In this document: in pieces, positions 1 to 7,949 of the stretch | Layout: the number at the start of each line of letters is the position of its first letter | Position numbering within the stretch: position 1 is the stretch's first letter | Assembly: GCA_937907415.1 (NCBI GenBank) | Contig: CALCHY010000046.1 | Coordinates: forward strand, 1-32,830 | DNA: 32,830 nucleotides | Reading direction: 5' to 3' | Origin: an uncultured Trueperaceae bacterium | GTDB lineage: Bacteria; Deinococcota; Deinococci; Deinococcales; Trueperaceae | Notes under the pieces: model-generated | Told to the model about the DNA's origin: nothing | The model's database searches: none | What the model saw: only the letters and a program-made list of their open reading frames with translations | Position numbers and translations under genes: made by a program

Positions 1-596
1 ACCTCCTCGGCGACTCCGTCTACCTCCTCGCCGTCAAGGACGAGGCAGCTGCCCAAGCCGGGCTTTCTCAGTTCCTCACGATGGCAACCATGATGGCGTC
101 GTCCTTCATCGATGCCGAAGGTAATGCCGGGGTCGTGCAGCCAACCACGCGCACCTCGAACGGGGTCAACGTCACCTCGTACGCGCTAGACGACAACATG
201 ACCATCGAGACCGCGTTCGCTGGCGGCTACCTGCTCATCGCCACCACCCCAAGCGGCATGGACGCCGCTCTGGCCGCTAACTCCACCAGGCGCGCTGGCC
301 TCGCCGGCGCCCTCGCACCGCTGCAGCAGGACGTACCAGCGGGGGCAACCAGCATGGCGCTGTCCAACGACCAGGCCAGCCTGCGCACCCTCGCAGACAC
401 CATCCTCTCCCAGTTCGGCCTGGTAGCAGGCATGGCAGGCAGCGAGGACCTAGACTTCGCCGCCGTCGACCAGGCGGGCCAGGCCCTCACTTCGTTCGTC
501 AACTTCGTGGCCGACAAGTTCGGCGGGTCGTACTCCTACCAGGTCGTAGACGGCGGCGCGCTGCGCGGCTACGCCCTCTCGCAGGTTGCTTGGTAA
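1..596 (+). CDS. Unknown protein, C-terminal part (possibly DUF3352-like), 5' truncated by window edge
   Basis: The reading frame is open from base 3 without a stop and ends at TAA 594-596, so this is the last ~198 residues of a longer protein; the in-frame ATG at 81 is probably internal. The visible part has small-residue-rich segments, alternating strands and helices, a 'YLLIATTPSGMDAAL' stretch and a C-terminal 'GGSYSYQVVDGGALRGYALS' strand region. The pattern (self-assessing 'lvlatspeal'-like strand followed by an alanine-rich helix) recalls DUF3352 proteins, which are of unknown function and often carry a signal peptide, but that is a guess from general resemblance. No catalytic motif is visible. 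It converges on coaE, with 11 bases between the stops. Confidence 0.7.
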   Translation, partial: LLGDSVYLLAVKDEAAAQAGLSQFLTMATMMASSFIDAEGNAGVVQPTTRTSNGVNVTSYALDDNMTIETAFAGGYLLIATTPSGMDAALAANSTRRAGLAGALAPLQQDVPAGATSMALSNDQASLRTLADTILSQFGLVAGMAGSEDLDFAAVDQAGQALTSFVNFVADKFGGSYSYQVVDGGALRGYALSQVAW

Positions 597-607
597 GCCT
601 CTAACAC

Positions 608-1303
608 TCAAGCGTTCCGCGGTGGCGCACCAACTGGAGAGCGGGCAACCAGCTCCTCCCAGAGGTGCGCCACCTGCGTTTCCAGCTCGGTCTCGTCTCC
701 CCCGTTGTCGATGACGAAGTCGGCTAACGCCACCTTGTCGTCCAGCGGGAGTTGCGCCGCGTCGCGGGCGGCGGCGTCCTCGCGGCTCACACCAGACCGC
801 TTCGCCAAGCGCGCCACGCGCACGTCGAACGGCGCATACACCACCACGACAACGTCAACGTCGGCATCCAAGCCCACCTCGTAGAGGAGCGGAACGTCGT
901 GGACCACCACGGCAGGCTGGGGGTCGCGCAACGCGGCGGCGGCCTCCAACTCCAAGCGGCGGCGCGCCACCCACGGGTGAACGATGCCATTGAGCACCTC
1001 CCGAGCGGCTGGATCAGCGAACACGCGCGCCGCCGTAGCGGAACGGTCAAGCACCCCACCGACCACCAAGCCAGGGCCGAGCGCCGCCGCGACCTCCGCG
1101 AGCACTCCAGGGTCGGAGGTGGCCTGGCGCGCCAATGCGTCGGCGTCGATGACGACGGCACCACGCGCGGCCAACAGCCGCGCTACCGTCGACTTGCCAG
1201 AGCCGATGTTGCCGGTAAGGCCAACACGTAACGGCCGCGCCGCTCCGTCTACAGTAGGGGGCGAGGAGGGCACGGGCTTGCGCGTACCGCGATCGCTAGA
1301 CAC
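608..1303 (-). CDS. coaE: Dephospho-CoA kinase
   Basis: Phosphorylates the 3'-hydroxyl of dephospho-CoA with ATP, the last step of coenzyme A synthesis in the cytoplasm. From a GTG start at 1303 the protein is 231 aa, close to the usual ~200 plus a short tail at the N-terminus. The P-loop GNIGSGKS is at residues 31-38, followed by 'VIDADALAR' (substrate-binding Asp) and 'HPWVARR' and 'DVPLLYE' segments typical of CoaE. The open frame extends upstream to 1465, but that part is antisense to the CCA-adding enzyme and has no CoaE similarity. I chose 1303 because TAAACT lies 5 bases upstream, which fits a leaderless promoter. The alternative GTG at 1273 has neither box nor Shine-Dalgarno. It is divergent from and slightly overlaps the cca gene. 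Confidence 0.9.
   Translation of the reverse strand: MSSDRGTRKPVPSSPPTVDGAARPLRVGLTGNIGSGKSTVARLLAARGAVVIDADALARQATSDPGVLAEVAAALGPGLVVGGVLDRSATAARVFADPAAREVLNGIVHPWVARRRLELEAAAALRDPQPAVVVHDVPLLYEVGLDADVDVVVVVYAPFDVRVARLAKRSGVSREDAAARDAAQLPLDDKVALADFVIDNGGDETELETQVAHLWEELVARSPVGAPPRNA
1250..1255 (+). promoter_or_regulatory. Candidate -10 box of the CCA-adding enzyme gene
   Basis: TACAGT, followed by a Shine-Dalgarno GAGGAGGG at 1263-1270 and an in-frame TTG at 1278 (7-base spacing). This arrangement decides the upstream TTG start over the ATG at 1314. The box lies inside the coding end of the divergent coaE gene. Confidence 0.4.
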
Positions 1304-2615
1304 GAGCCAGTTTATGCCGTGGCCAGACGGCGCCGTGCTAGTGGGCGGCGCGGTGCGCGACGCGCTCCTCGGCCGCAGCGCCACCGACCTCGACTGGCTG
1401 GTCCAAGATCCAGAGCTCAGCGCCAAGCGGCACGCCGAAGCTCTGCACGGTTCGCCCTTCCTCATGGACGCGGTCCGCCGTCACTGGCGCGTCGTGCTGG
1501 AAGGCGGCATAACGCACGACTTCGTGCCGCTGCGCGCAGGCGCCAGCAACGTAGAGGAGGACATGTGGCTCCGCGACCTCACCGTCAACGCCATGGCCCT
1601 CCCACAGAGCGGCGCGGTGTTCGACCCAACGGGAGGCCTGGAGGACCTGCAGCAACGACGAGTGCGCATGACGTCCCTCCACAGCTTGCGCGCCGACGCC
1701 GTGCGCCCACTGCGCGCCGTGCGCTTTGCGGCCACACTGGCATTCGAACTTGACGAGGCAACCAAAGAGGCCGTCGTCGCGCAGTTCGAAGCGCAGCGCT
1801 CCGGCTCAGCGCCGCTGCCAGCGTGGGAGCGTGTCAGCGCCGAGCTGCAAGCGCTGCTGGCCGCACGCAACGCAGCGCGGGGCTTCACGCTGCTCAAGGC
1901 GCTCGGCGGTCTCGCGCTCTACCTCCCCGAACTCGAGCTAGGGCGCGGGGTCAAGCAGGGGGCGCTTCACCACCTCGACGTGCTCGACCACCAGCTCGAG
2001 GCCCTCAACCAGTTGCTCAACGGCTTCCCGGACGCCGGACCGGCGTTGCGCTGGGCAACGCTGATGCACGACGTCGCTAAACCCGCCAGCGTCGGCCGCA
2101 CGCCCCTCGGCAGCCCAACGTTCTACGGTCACGACAAGATGGGCGCCGAGATGACGCGTGAGGCGCTCAGGCGCCTGCGCCTACCCAACGAGGTCGTTGA
2201 CCGCGCCAGCGCACTGGTGCGGTACCACATGCTGCCGTTGCCGCGCGAGGAGCGCGCCGTTAGGCGCTTCGTGCACCGCCGCAAGGCCCTGTTGCCGGAC
2301 CTGCTCAAACTGATGCTGGCCGACCGCGAGGCGGCGAGGGGTCGCGCTGCGAGCGTGGCAGGGCGGCAGGCGTACCGCACCTCCGTCTCTGGCGTGCTGG
2401 CCGAGTTGGAAGTGCAACCGGCCATCGTGCCGTTGCTGAACGGCGACGACGTCATGCAGCTCCTCGACCTGGACCCGGGGCCGAACATCGGCGAGGCACT
2501 AGCTGTGGTGGCAGAAGCTCAGGCCGTAGGCGACATCAAGAACCGTGAAGAAGCAACCGCGTTACTGCAACGTTACGCGGCCGCGCAGGGCTGGCAACTC
2601 GCCCAGCGCTCGTAA
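1278..2615 (+). CDS. cca: CCA tRNA nucleotidyltransferase with HD domain
   Basis: Adds or repairs the 3'-CCA tail of tRNAs using CTP and ATP. The 445-aa protein has the class II poly(A) polymerase/CCA head: 'LVGGAVRDALLGR' at residues 21-33, the metal-binding DLD at 37-39, then the 'RDLTVNAMA' and 'RPLRAVRFAATL' motifs of the nucleotide-binding neck. The C-terminal half carries an HD phosphohydrolase domain with 'HHLDVLDH' near residue 231 and 'MHDVAKP' near 264, as in enterobacterial-type enzymes. I start it at TTG 1278 because of the strong GAGGAGGG ribosome site; ATG 1314 is the alternative and would lose only 12 residues. The open frame back to 984 is antisense to coaE and has no family similarity. 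An A-adding-only enzyme (split system) cannot be fully excluded. Confidence 0.9.
   Translation: MRVPRSLDTSQFMPWPDGAVLVGGAVRDALLGRSATDLDWLVQDPELSAKRHAEALHGSPFLMDAVRRHWRVVLEGGITHDFVPLRAGASNVEEDMWLRDLTVNAMALPQSGAVFDPTGGLEDLQQRRVRMTSLHSLRADAVRPLRAVRFAATLAFELDEATKEAVVAQFEAQRSGSAPLPAWERVSAELQALLAARNAARGFTLLKALGGLALYLPELELGRGVKQGALHHLDVLDHQLEALNQLLNGFPDAGPALRWATLMHDVAKPASVGRTPLGSPTFYGHDKMGAEMTREALRRLRLPNEVVDRASALVRYHMLPLPREERAVRRFVHRRKALLPDLLKLMLADREAARGRAASVAGRQAYRTSVSGVLAELEVQPAIVPLLNGDDVMQLLDLDPGPNIGEALAVVAEAQAVGDIKNREEATALLQRYAAAQGWQLAQRS
1309..1314 (-). promoter_or_regulatory. Leaderless-type -10 box of coaE
   Basis: TAAACT on the minus strand (TANNNT) with 5 bases to the GTG at 1303. It overlaps the in-frame ATG at 1314 of the divergent cca gene. 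No convincing -35 hexamer was seen. Confidence 0.45.
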
Positions 2616-2623
2616 CTTCAGCT

Positions 2624-3124
2624 TCAGACTTTCGTTACGCGCCGCTGAGGCTTGGCTGGGGTGGCCAACTGCTTCATGAGGTTAGCCATCTCGACGGCAG
2701 TCGCGGCGGCCTCGGCGCCCTTGTTGCCCGCCTTGCCGCCGGCCCGGTCGAGGGCCTGCTCCATGGTGTCGGTCGTGACGACGCCGAAAATGACGGGCAC
2801 GCCCGTGCTTTCGCTGGCGTGAGCAACACCGCTGGCCACCATGCTGCACACGTGATCGTAGTGGCTCGTCTCACCGCGGACGACCGCGCCTAGGGCGATG
2901 ACGGCGTCGAAGTTCCCTGAGGCGGCCAACTTGGTGGCGACCAGTGGGATCTCGACGGCCCCAGGCACCCAGGCTACGGCGGTGCCCTGCTCAGTGGCGC
3001 CGTGGCGCCGGAGCGCGTCCAGTGCGCCGTTAAGTAGGCGGCTAGTGACCAACTCGTTGAAGCGGCTGACGACCACGCCTACGCGTAAGCCGCTGGCTGC
3101 GAGCGTGCCTTCGTAAAGGATCAT
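2624..3124 (-). CDS. ribH: 6,7-dimethyl-8-ribityllumazine synthase
   Basis: Condenses 5-amino-6-ribitylaminouracil with 3,4-dihydroxy-2-butanone 4-phosphate, the penultimate step of riboflavin synthesis. At 166 aa it has the usual length. Visible motifs are '[13 protein letters not shown]' (substrate aromatic at F22), 'WVPGAVEIP' at 52-60, '[16 protein letters not shown]' ending at 92 with the catalytic His88, and '[13 protein letters not shown]' with the phosphate-binding Arg127. H88 and R127 carry the same numbers as in the Bacillus subtilis enzyme. No other rib genes are in the window, so ribH is detached from its pathway here. The ATG at 3124 is preceded by TAAGCT with a 7-base gap, a leaderless arrangement. 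Confidence 0.97.
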   Translation of the reverse strand: MILYEGTLAASGLRVGVVVSRFNELVTSRLLNGALDALRRHGATEQGTAVAWVPGAVEIPLVATKLAASGNFDAVIALGAVVRGETSHYDHVCSMVASGVAHASESTGVPVIFGVVTTDTMEQALDRAGGKAGNKGAEAAATAVEMANLMKQLATPAKPQRRVTKV

Positions 3125-3131
3125 GCCTACC

Positions 3132-3137
3132 AGCTTA
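3132..3137 (-). promoter_or_regulatory. Leaderless-type -10 box of ribH
   Basis: TAAGCT on the minus strand, 7 bases before the ATG at 3124. It lies in the 28-base gap after the secreted-protein gene, so ribH may be transcribed on its own. Confidence 0.45.
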
Positions 3138-3152
3138 GCCGTGAAGGGCGAA

Positions 3153-3740
3153 TCATTGCAGTACTACGTCTAGCACGATGTCATCGACCGCAGGCACGAC
3201 GGCGTAGGTGGCCTGCTCGTCTGGGAAGCGCACGGTGAACACGTTCCAGCCGGGGTTGAGCTTCAGTTCGCTGCCGCCGCCCGTGATGGTGGCCGCCTTG
3301 TCGACGTACAGCAGCGTGAAGAAGCCGACCGGCGCCTCCAGGCTAGCTATGCCGATGTAGAAGCGGTCGACCACGCGGTCGAAGAGCCCGTTGCCGTTCT
3401 GGTCCACGTACATGTTGAAACGGGCGACTGCGACGTTGACGTCTTCTGGGCCAACGCGGTACTCGTTCTGCAGGCCAGGAAGGATGACGCTGCCTGAGCG
3501 GAACGGCCTGAGTTGGTCGGCTGGTATGGGGCCGGGTGTAACGCGGAAGGTGCCACCGACAGGCGCAACTGACGCTACCTCGAGGCCCCAGACGTTGTCG
3601 TTGTCGACCACGTGGATGGCCACGCGGGTACCTTCCGCCAGCGGACCCTCGCTCTGCACGATGCCGCTCATTACCGCTCCCGACTGCGCCGAGGCCACCA
3701 TGACCAGGGCAAGCAGGGCGGTGAGAACTAGTCGCTTCAT
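3153..3740 (-). CDS. Secreted protein of unknown function with a calcium-loop-like motif
   Basis: The 195-aa product starts with a clear Sec signal peptide (KR, then a hydrophobic core '[16 protein letters not shown]' with likely cleavage after ASA/AQS). The mature part is strand-rich with no Cys, and contains '[15 protein letters not shown]', matching the DxNxNGxxD loop used for calcium binding in dockerin-like and EF-hand-like repeats. Only one copy is seen. The ATG at 3740 is preceded by GGAG at suitable distance; an in-frame TTG four codons earlier is less likely. It lies between galE and ribH on the same strand. I do not recognise the family; a periplasmic or surface role is inferred from the export signal only. 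Confidence 0.8.
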   Translation of the reverse strand: MKRLVLTALLALVMVASAQSGAVMSGIVQSEGPLAEGTRVAIHVVDNDNVWGLEVASVAPVGGTFRVTPGPIPADQLRPFRSGSVILPGLQNEYRVGPEDVNVAVARFNMYVDQNGNGLFDRVVDRFYIGIASLEAPVGFFTLLYVDKAATITGGGSELKLNPGWNVFTVRFPDEQATYAVVPAVDDIVLDVVLQ

Positions 3741-4026
3741 TGCACACTCCAAGTGAGAACAAGAGTAGCACGGCAGTTCTGCGCGGCCCGGAGCCTACCG
3801 CCGGCTGCTCGCCAACGGCCCTTAGTTTCCGGTCCGGCTAGTCCAGCTGTGCGCGCGTGCGGCTCCTCGCCGCTCCGCGCCGTGAGTAACGCCCCCACGC
3901 CATCCGTGGCAGTGGCCGTCACGTCGAAACAGGTCATATCACATCTTCGGCGAGGGCCGGTGCGCGCTGGGTGAGCGCCGAGGGGCGGTGGTTCACCTGA
4001 CCCTTACACCCGGCCAACCGCGGCCT

Positions 4027-5010
4027 CTAGTGCCCGTCGTAACCGTCCGGGTGCGCGCGCTGCCACTCCCACGCCGTGCCGACGAGCGCGTCAAGGTCAT
4101 CGAAGGCCGGCGCCCACCCGAGCTCGCGACGGGCCTTCGTGCTGTCCGCCACGAGGACAGGCGGGTCGCCGGCGCGGCGCTCGACCGCGACTTCCTTGAT
4201 GGCCTCCCCCGTCACGCGCCTGCACGCCTCGATGACCTCGCGCACGGAGTAACCCGTGCCGCTGCCGAGGTTGTAGTGCCGCGCCTCGCCTGACTTCAAA
4301 GCCTCTAGCGCGAGGAGGTGGGCGTTCGCCAAGTCGCTGACGTGAACGTAATCGCGGACGGCCGTGCCGTCAGGCGTCTGGTAGTCAGTGCCGAACAGCT
4401 GGATGGCCGGGCGCTTGCCTGCAGCCACCTGCAAGACGAGCGGGATGAGGTGCGTTTCGGGGCGGTGGTCCTCGCCCAAGGTCGCCGTTGCGCCGGCGGC
4501 GTTGAAGTAGCGCAGCGATGCGGACGCGAGGCCGGTCGTGCTGGCCAGCCAGCCGAGTGCCCGCTCGATCATGAGCTTCGACTCGCCATATACGCTCTCC
4601 GGGCGCAGTGCAGCCGTCTCGGGGATCGGCACGGAGTCCGGGGTGCCATAGACGGCTGCCGTCGAAGACAGCACGAAGCGGCCGACGCCGCGCCTCACGG
4701 CCGTGTCAAGCAACGCGAAGGTGGCGGCCGTGTTGGCGAGGAAGTACTTCGTCGGTTTAGCCATGCTCTCGCCGACCAACGAGGCGGCCGCGAAGTGGAT
4801 GATGGCCTCTACGCCATGCTGGGCGATGGCGTAACCCACCATGTCCTCGTCGGCTACGCTGCCGTGCACGAACGGCACGCCGTCTGGTACGGAGTTGCGG
4901 TGACCAGTCGAGAGTTCGTCGAGGACCACCACGTGATGGCCCTGCGCTAGGAGGGTCGCGACCGTAACCGAACCGATGTAGCCAGCGCCGCCGGTGACAA
5001 GGACGTTCAT
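4027..5010 (-). CDS. galE: UDP-glucose 4-epimerase
   Basis: Interconverts UDP-glucose and UDP-galactose (and possibly the N-acetyl forms) through an NAD-bound 4-keto intermediate. The 327-aa protein is an extended short-chain dehydrogenase: NAD-binding 'TGGAGYIGS' at residues 6-14, 'LSSTAAVYG' at 114-122, catalytic Tyr141-Lys145 in 'YGESK', then 'LRYFNAAGA' and the 'RDYVHVSDLA' segment, all typical of GalE. The ATG at 5010 is chosen over the frame extension to 5040 because TAGACT stands 7 bases upstream and the protein begins directly with the Rossmann strand. It can supply UDP-galactose for the polysaccharide island at 15.9-32.4 kb, though it lies outside that island in high-GC DNA. Confidence 0.95.
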   Translation of the reverse strand: MNVLVTGGAGYIGSVTVATLLAQGHHVVVLDELSTGHRNSVPDGVPFVHGSVADEDMVGYAIAQHGVEAIIHFAAASLVGESMAKPTKYFLANTAATFALLDTAVRRGVGRFVLSSTAAVYGTPDSVPIPETAALRPESVYGESKLMIERALGWLASTTGLASASLRYFNAAGATATLGEDHRPETHLIPLVLQVAAGKRPAIQLFGTDYQTPDGTAVRDYVHVSDLANAHLLALEALKSGEARHYNLGSGTGYSVREVIEACRRVTGEAIKEVAVERRAGDPPVLVADSTKARRELGWAPAFDDLDALVGTAWEWQRAHPDGYDGH

Positions 5011-5017
5011 GGCGCCG

Positions 5018-5023
5018 AGTCTA
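5018..5023 (-). promoter_or_regulatory. Leaderless-type -10 box of galE
   Basis: TAGACT on the minus strand, 7 bases before the ATG at 5010. No Shine-Dalgarno could fit between it and the start. Confidence 0.5.
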
Positions 5024-5087
5024 ACCGCCCGCCTGCCCACCCCCGCGTGCGCGATACTGAAGCATCGAAGGCTGGAGGGCAGAACTC

Positions 5088-6044
5088 ATGAGCACGATGA
5101 CTGGGGCGGCGCGCCCCACGACGCTAGTCAACGACGCAGGCCTCATCTGGTTCGACGGTGAGCTGGTGCCGGAAGAGCAAGCCAAGGTGAGCGTCCTCAC
5201 CCACGCTTTGCACTACGGTACGAGCGTGTTCGAGGGCCTCCGGGCTTACGAGACGCCGCGCGGCGCCGCCGTCTTCCGCTTGCGTGAGCACGCGCGCAGG
5301 CTGCTGGACTCCGCCAAGATCCTAGGGATGCGGCCGAACCTCACCGTCGAGATGGTGGAGGCAGCGGTTGTAGACACGCTGCGCGCCAACGGCAGGAAGC
5401 ACGCCTACATCAGGCCGCTGATCTGGTACGGCGCCGAGACGCTCGGGGTCAACCCGGAACGCAACAGCCTGCACTTCATGGTCGCTACCTTGCCGTGGGG
5501 CAGCTACCTGGGCGAGGACGTCATCCGCAAAGGCGCGCGCCTCATGACGAGCTCGTGGCGGCGCTCTGCAGGCGACATCCTCCCGACCAAGGCCAAGGCT
5601 GGCGGCAACTACGTGAACTCGGTGATGGCCAACCTCGAGGCCAAGGCCAACGGTTTCGACGAGGCGCTGCTGCTCGACAAGCAGGGTTTCGTGGCAGAGG
5701 GCTCCGGCGAGAACGTGTTCCTAGTGAACGGCGGGGTGTTGCAGCCCATCGCTCACTCCGTGAACCTGCGCGGCATCACGCGCGATAGCGTCGTGCACAT
5801 TGCCGAGGCGCTCGGCAAGCGCGTCGAGCCCATCATGGCGACGCGCGACGAGCTGTACACGGCGGACGAGGTCTTCTTGGTCGGCACGGCCGCGGAGTTG
5901 ACGCCGGTTGCAAGCCTCGACCGCAGGCAGATCGGCAGCGGCGAGGCCGGACCGGTCTCGCTCGAACTGCGGGCGCAGTACCTGGAGGTAGTGCACGGCA
6001 GGGTTGCTGAGTTCGACCACTGGTTGACTTACGTCGACGGTTGA
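5088..6044 (+). CDS. ilvE: Branched-chain amino acid aminotransferase (class IV)
   Basis: Transfers the amino group between glutamate and the branched-chain 2-oxo acids (last step of Leu, Ile and Val synthesis), PLP-dependent, cytoplasmic. The 318-aa length is normal. Motifs: 'LHYGTSVFEGLRAY' at 41-54, 'PTKAKAGGNYVNSV' at 166-179 in which Lys170 is the PLP lysine, 'GFDEALLLD' and 'EGSGENVFLV' near 204-213, and 'GITRDSV' for cofactor phosphate binding. The ATG at 5088 has a Shine-Dalgarno GGAGGG at 5074-5079. A D-amino acid transaminase or 4-amino-4-deoxychorismate lyase is less likely given the motif set. It is divergent from galE. Confidence 0.95.
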   Translation: MSTMTGAARPTTLVNDAGLIWFDGELVPEEQAKVSVLTHALHYGTSVFEGLRAYETPRGAAVFRLREHARRLLDSAKILGMRPNLTVEMVEAAVVDTLRANGRKHAYIRPLIWYGAETLGVNPERNSLHFMVATLPWGSYLGEDVIRKGARLMTSSWRRSAGDILPTKAKAGGNYVNSVMANLEAKANGFDEALLLDKQGFVAEGSGENVFLVNGGVLQPIAHSVNLRGITRDSVVHIAEALGKRVEPIMATRDELYTADEVFLVGTAAELTPVASLDRRQIGSGEAGPVSLELRAQYLEVVHGRVAEFDHWLTYVDG

Positions 6045-6094
6045 GCGGCTGAAGGCGGCGTCACGCTGCTTGCGCTCGCGCGACGCCAGTCAAC

Positions 6095-6280
6095 TCAGCG
6101 CTCGCTGCGGCGCTTGCGCCAGATGCGCGAGTGCGCCCTGACGGAGCTGGGCTGGTTGGCCCAGTGGTGCTTGACGCGCGGGGCTGGCTCGCCGTCGTGG
6201 TAGCCGGCGCGGCGGAGGTCGGCGGCGCTGCGGTTCGCGCCCGTGCCGTTGAAGGTGTTGAAGTTGGAGGTCGTGTACAT
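6095..6280 (-). CDS. Small basic protein of unknown function, 61 aa
   Basis: A short gene with an unusually good ribosome site: AAGGAGA six bases before the ATG at 6280. The product has an Asn/Thr/Ser-rich start (MYTTSNFNTFNGTG), a middle 'SAADLRRAGYHDGEPAPRVKHHW' split by polar residues, and an Arg/Lys-rich end (RIWRKRRSER), so it is strongly positive. There is no signal peptide, membrane span or Cys. A nucleic-acid or ribosome contact is possible from the charge, but that is inference. A longer overlapping frame (6061-6318) lacks comparable start signals. It is convergent with ilvE and followed upstream by about 320 bases without another gene. Confidence 0.65.
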   Translation of the reverse strand: MYTTSNFNTFNGTGANRSAADLRRAGYHDGEPAPRVKHHWANQPSSVRAHSRIWRKRRSER

Positions 6281-6599
6281 GCTGTATCTCCTTGGTGGGG
6301 GCGAGGTGGCGGCACCATGCCGCCTGATCAGTTGAGGCGCACTTTGCAGTGGGCCTAGCGAATGCGCACCCGCTTGCGCGGATCCGTTACCGAATTAGGT
6401 TGTCTGGTGGGCCGTGCGGAGTGCCGCGCGGTTGCTTACCCGAGCGCTTGTTGAGGTGGGCGCGCGGGGCGTTGCCAGTCGGATGTCGGGGCCTTGTGGC
6501 TCCCGAGTCGGATGATCATGTTACCAGATTATGAGAAGGTAAGTCCAGCCACACACGCAAGTTCTCGGCTAACCTAGGGCAAGCGCGGAGGAGGCAACG
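6281..6599. other. Intergenic stretch, promoters of the small protein and thiolase genes
   Basis: About 320 bases between divergent genes. It holds a TAACCT box (6570-6575) and GGAGGAGG site for the thiolase, and two imperfect 14-base direct repeats beginning GTTACC at 6386 and 6520 (11 of 14 positions identical). An AT-rich island at about 6511-6540 stands out in the GC-rich surroundings. No tRNA or further gene is seen. Confidence 0.5.
6570..6575 (+). promoter_or_regulatory. Candidate -10 box of the thiolase gene
   Basis: TAACCT, 25 bases before the GTG start at 6600, with the Shine-Dalgarno GGAGGAGG at 6587-6594 in between: a conventional led transcript, unlike the neighbouring leaderless genes. 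Confidence 0.35.
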
Positions 6600-7880
6600 G
6601 TGCTACAGGGCCAGCAACGCGAGGTAGTGATCGTCAGCGCCGTTCGCACGCCGATCGGGCGCTTGGGCGGCGCCCTCGCCACTGTGCGCCCAGACGACCT
6701 GGCGGCGCTGGTGCTGCGGGCCGCGATCGAGTGCGCAGGCATCAACGCCGATGAGGTCGAGGAGGTCTACCTCGGCTGCGCCAATCAAGCGGGTGAGGAC
6801 AACCGCAACGTGGCCCGCATGGCTACGCTGCTGGCTGGCCTGCCTGAGACCACGCCCGCCGTCACCGTCAACCGCCTGTGCGCCAGTGGCCTTACGGCCG
6901 TGAACTTGGCCGCGCGCTCCATCCTTGCGGGCGAGGGCGACGTCTACGTTGCCGGCGGCGTCGAAAGCATGACGAGGGCGCCGTACGCCTTGGCCAAGAA
7001 CCCACGCCCGTTCGGCCCACCAGGCAACCAGACCGCGTACGACACCACCCTCGGATGGCGCTTCCCCAACCCGCGTCTGGCGGAGCTGTACCCGCTCGAG
7101 GCCATGGGCGAGACGGCCGAGAACATCTACGAGCTTAGCCGCGCAGGCGGCGTGGCTGGTGGGCCGATAACGCGCGCGCAGCAGGACGCCTTCGCGCTGC
7201 AGAGCCATGCTCGTGCCGTGGCGGCCATGAACGCGGGGCGCTTCGTCGCCGAGATCGTGCCAGTGGAGGTCGGCGTTGGGCGCGGCCAGACGGCGCTGGT
7301 TGAGCGCGACGAGCACCCACGCTACAGAATCGTCGGCGACCAGCTCGAGCTCGCTACCGACCTCGCGTCCCTCGCCCGCCTCGAACCGGCCTTCCGACCA
7401 GGCGGCAGCGTAACGGCAGGTAACGCCTCCGGCCTAAACGACGGCGCCGCCGCCCTAGTGCTCATGAGCGGCGAGCGGGCGCGCGAGTTGGGCGTCACGC
7501 CGATGGCGCGCTGGCTGGCTTCCGGCGCCAGCGGGGTGAGCCCGCGCCTCATGGGGCTTGGGCCGGTAACGGCCACGCGCAAGGCGCTGCGGCGCGCCGG
7601 CCTAGGCGTGCAGGACCTCAACCTTATCGAGTTGAACGAGGCGTTCGCCGTTCAGGCCCTGGCCGTCATGCGCGAGCTGGAACTGGAGGAGGAGCTGGTG
7701 AACGTGAACGGCGGGGCCATCGCCCTTGGTCACCCGCTCGGCTGCTCGGGGGCGAGGATCCTCACCACCCTCGTTCATGAACTCAAGCGCCGGGGCGCCG
7801 CGGCGGGGCGCTACGGGCTCGCTACCCTGTGCGTAGGGGTCGGCCAGGGCGAAGCAACGGTGATCGAGGCGCTGCATTAA
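6600..7880 (+). CDS. Thiolase (acetyl-CoA / 3-oxoadipyl-CoA C-acyltransferase type)
   Basis: Cleaves 3-oxoacyl-CoA with CoA, or condenses two acyl-CoAs. The 426-aa protein has the full catalytic set: nucleophile Cys94 in 'NRLCASGL', His378 in 'GHPLGCSG', and the second Cys411 in 'LCVGVGQG'. The '[17 protein letters not shown]' segment at 59-75 and the '[12 protein letters not shown]' loop are features I associate with 3-oxoadipyl-CoA thiolases (PcaF/PaaJ) rather than PhaA, but no aromatic-degradation genes are nearby, so substrate is open. The GTG start at 6600 has a strong GGAGGAGG site 6 bases upstream. It is monocistronic by context: divergent upstream and convergent with the proS cluster downstream. 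Confidence 0.92.
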   Translation: MLQGQQREVVIVSAVRTPIGRLGGALATVRPDDLAALVLRAAIECAGINADEVEEVYLGCANQAGEDNRNVARMATLLAGLPETTPAVTVNRLCASGLTAVNLAARSILAGEGDVYVAGGVESMTRAPYALAKNPRPFGPPGNQTAYDTTLGWRFPNPRLAELYPLEAMGETAENIYELSRAGGVAGGPITRAQQDAFALQSHARAVAAMNAGRFVAEIVPVEVGVGRGQTALVERDEHPRYRIVGDQLELATDLASLARLEPAFRPGGSVTAGNASGLNDGAAALVLMSGERARELGVTPMARWLASGASGVSPRLMGLGPVTATRKALRRAGLGVQDLNLIELNEAFAVQALAVMRELELEEELVNVNGGAIALGHPLGCSGARILTTLVHELKRRGAAAGRYGLATLCVGVGQGEATVIEALH

Positions 7881-7949
7881 CGGAGCCTGAGTGGCCGCGC
7901 TTACGCGCGCGTGCCGGTCTGCCAAACGCCAGGCTGTTGAAGCGCGTGG

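Noticed and set aside
984..1277. N-terminal extension of the cca frame
   Set aside because: It is antisense to coaE, has no CCA-enzyme similarity, and a strong ribosome site favours the start at 1278.
1304..1465. N-terminal extension of the coaE frame
   Set aside because: Antisense to the nucleotidyltransferase motif region; low-complexity Ser/Arg/Pro composition typical of a shadow frame.
3741..4026. RNA gene in the galE-secreted protein gap
   Set aside because: No T-arm/anticodon pattern or convincing structure was found; the short frames there look random.
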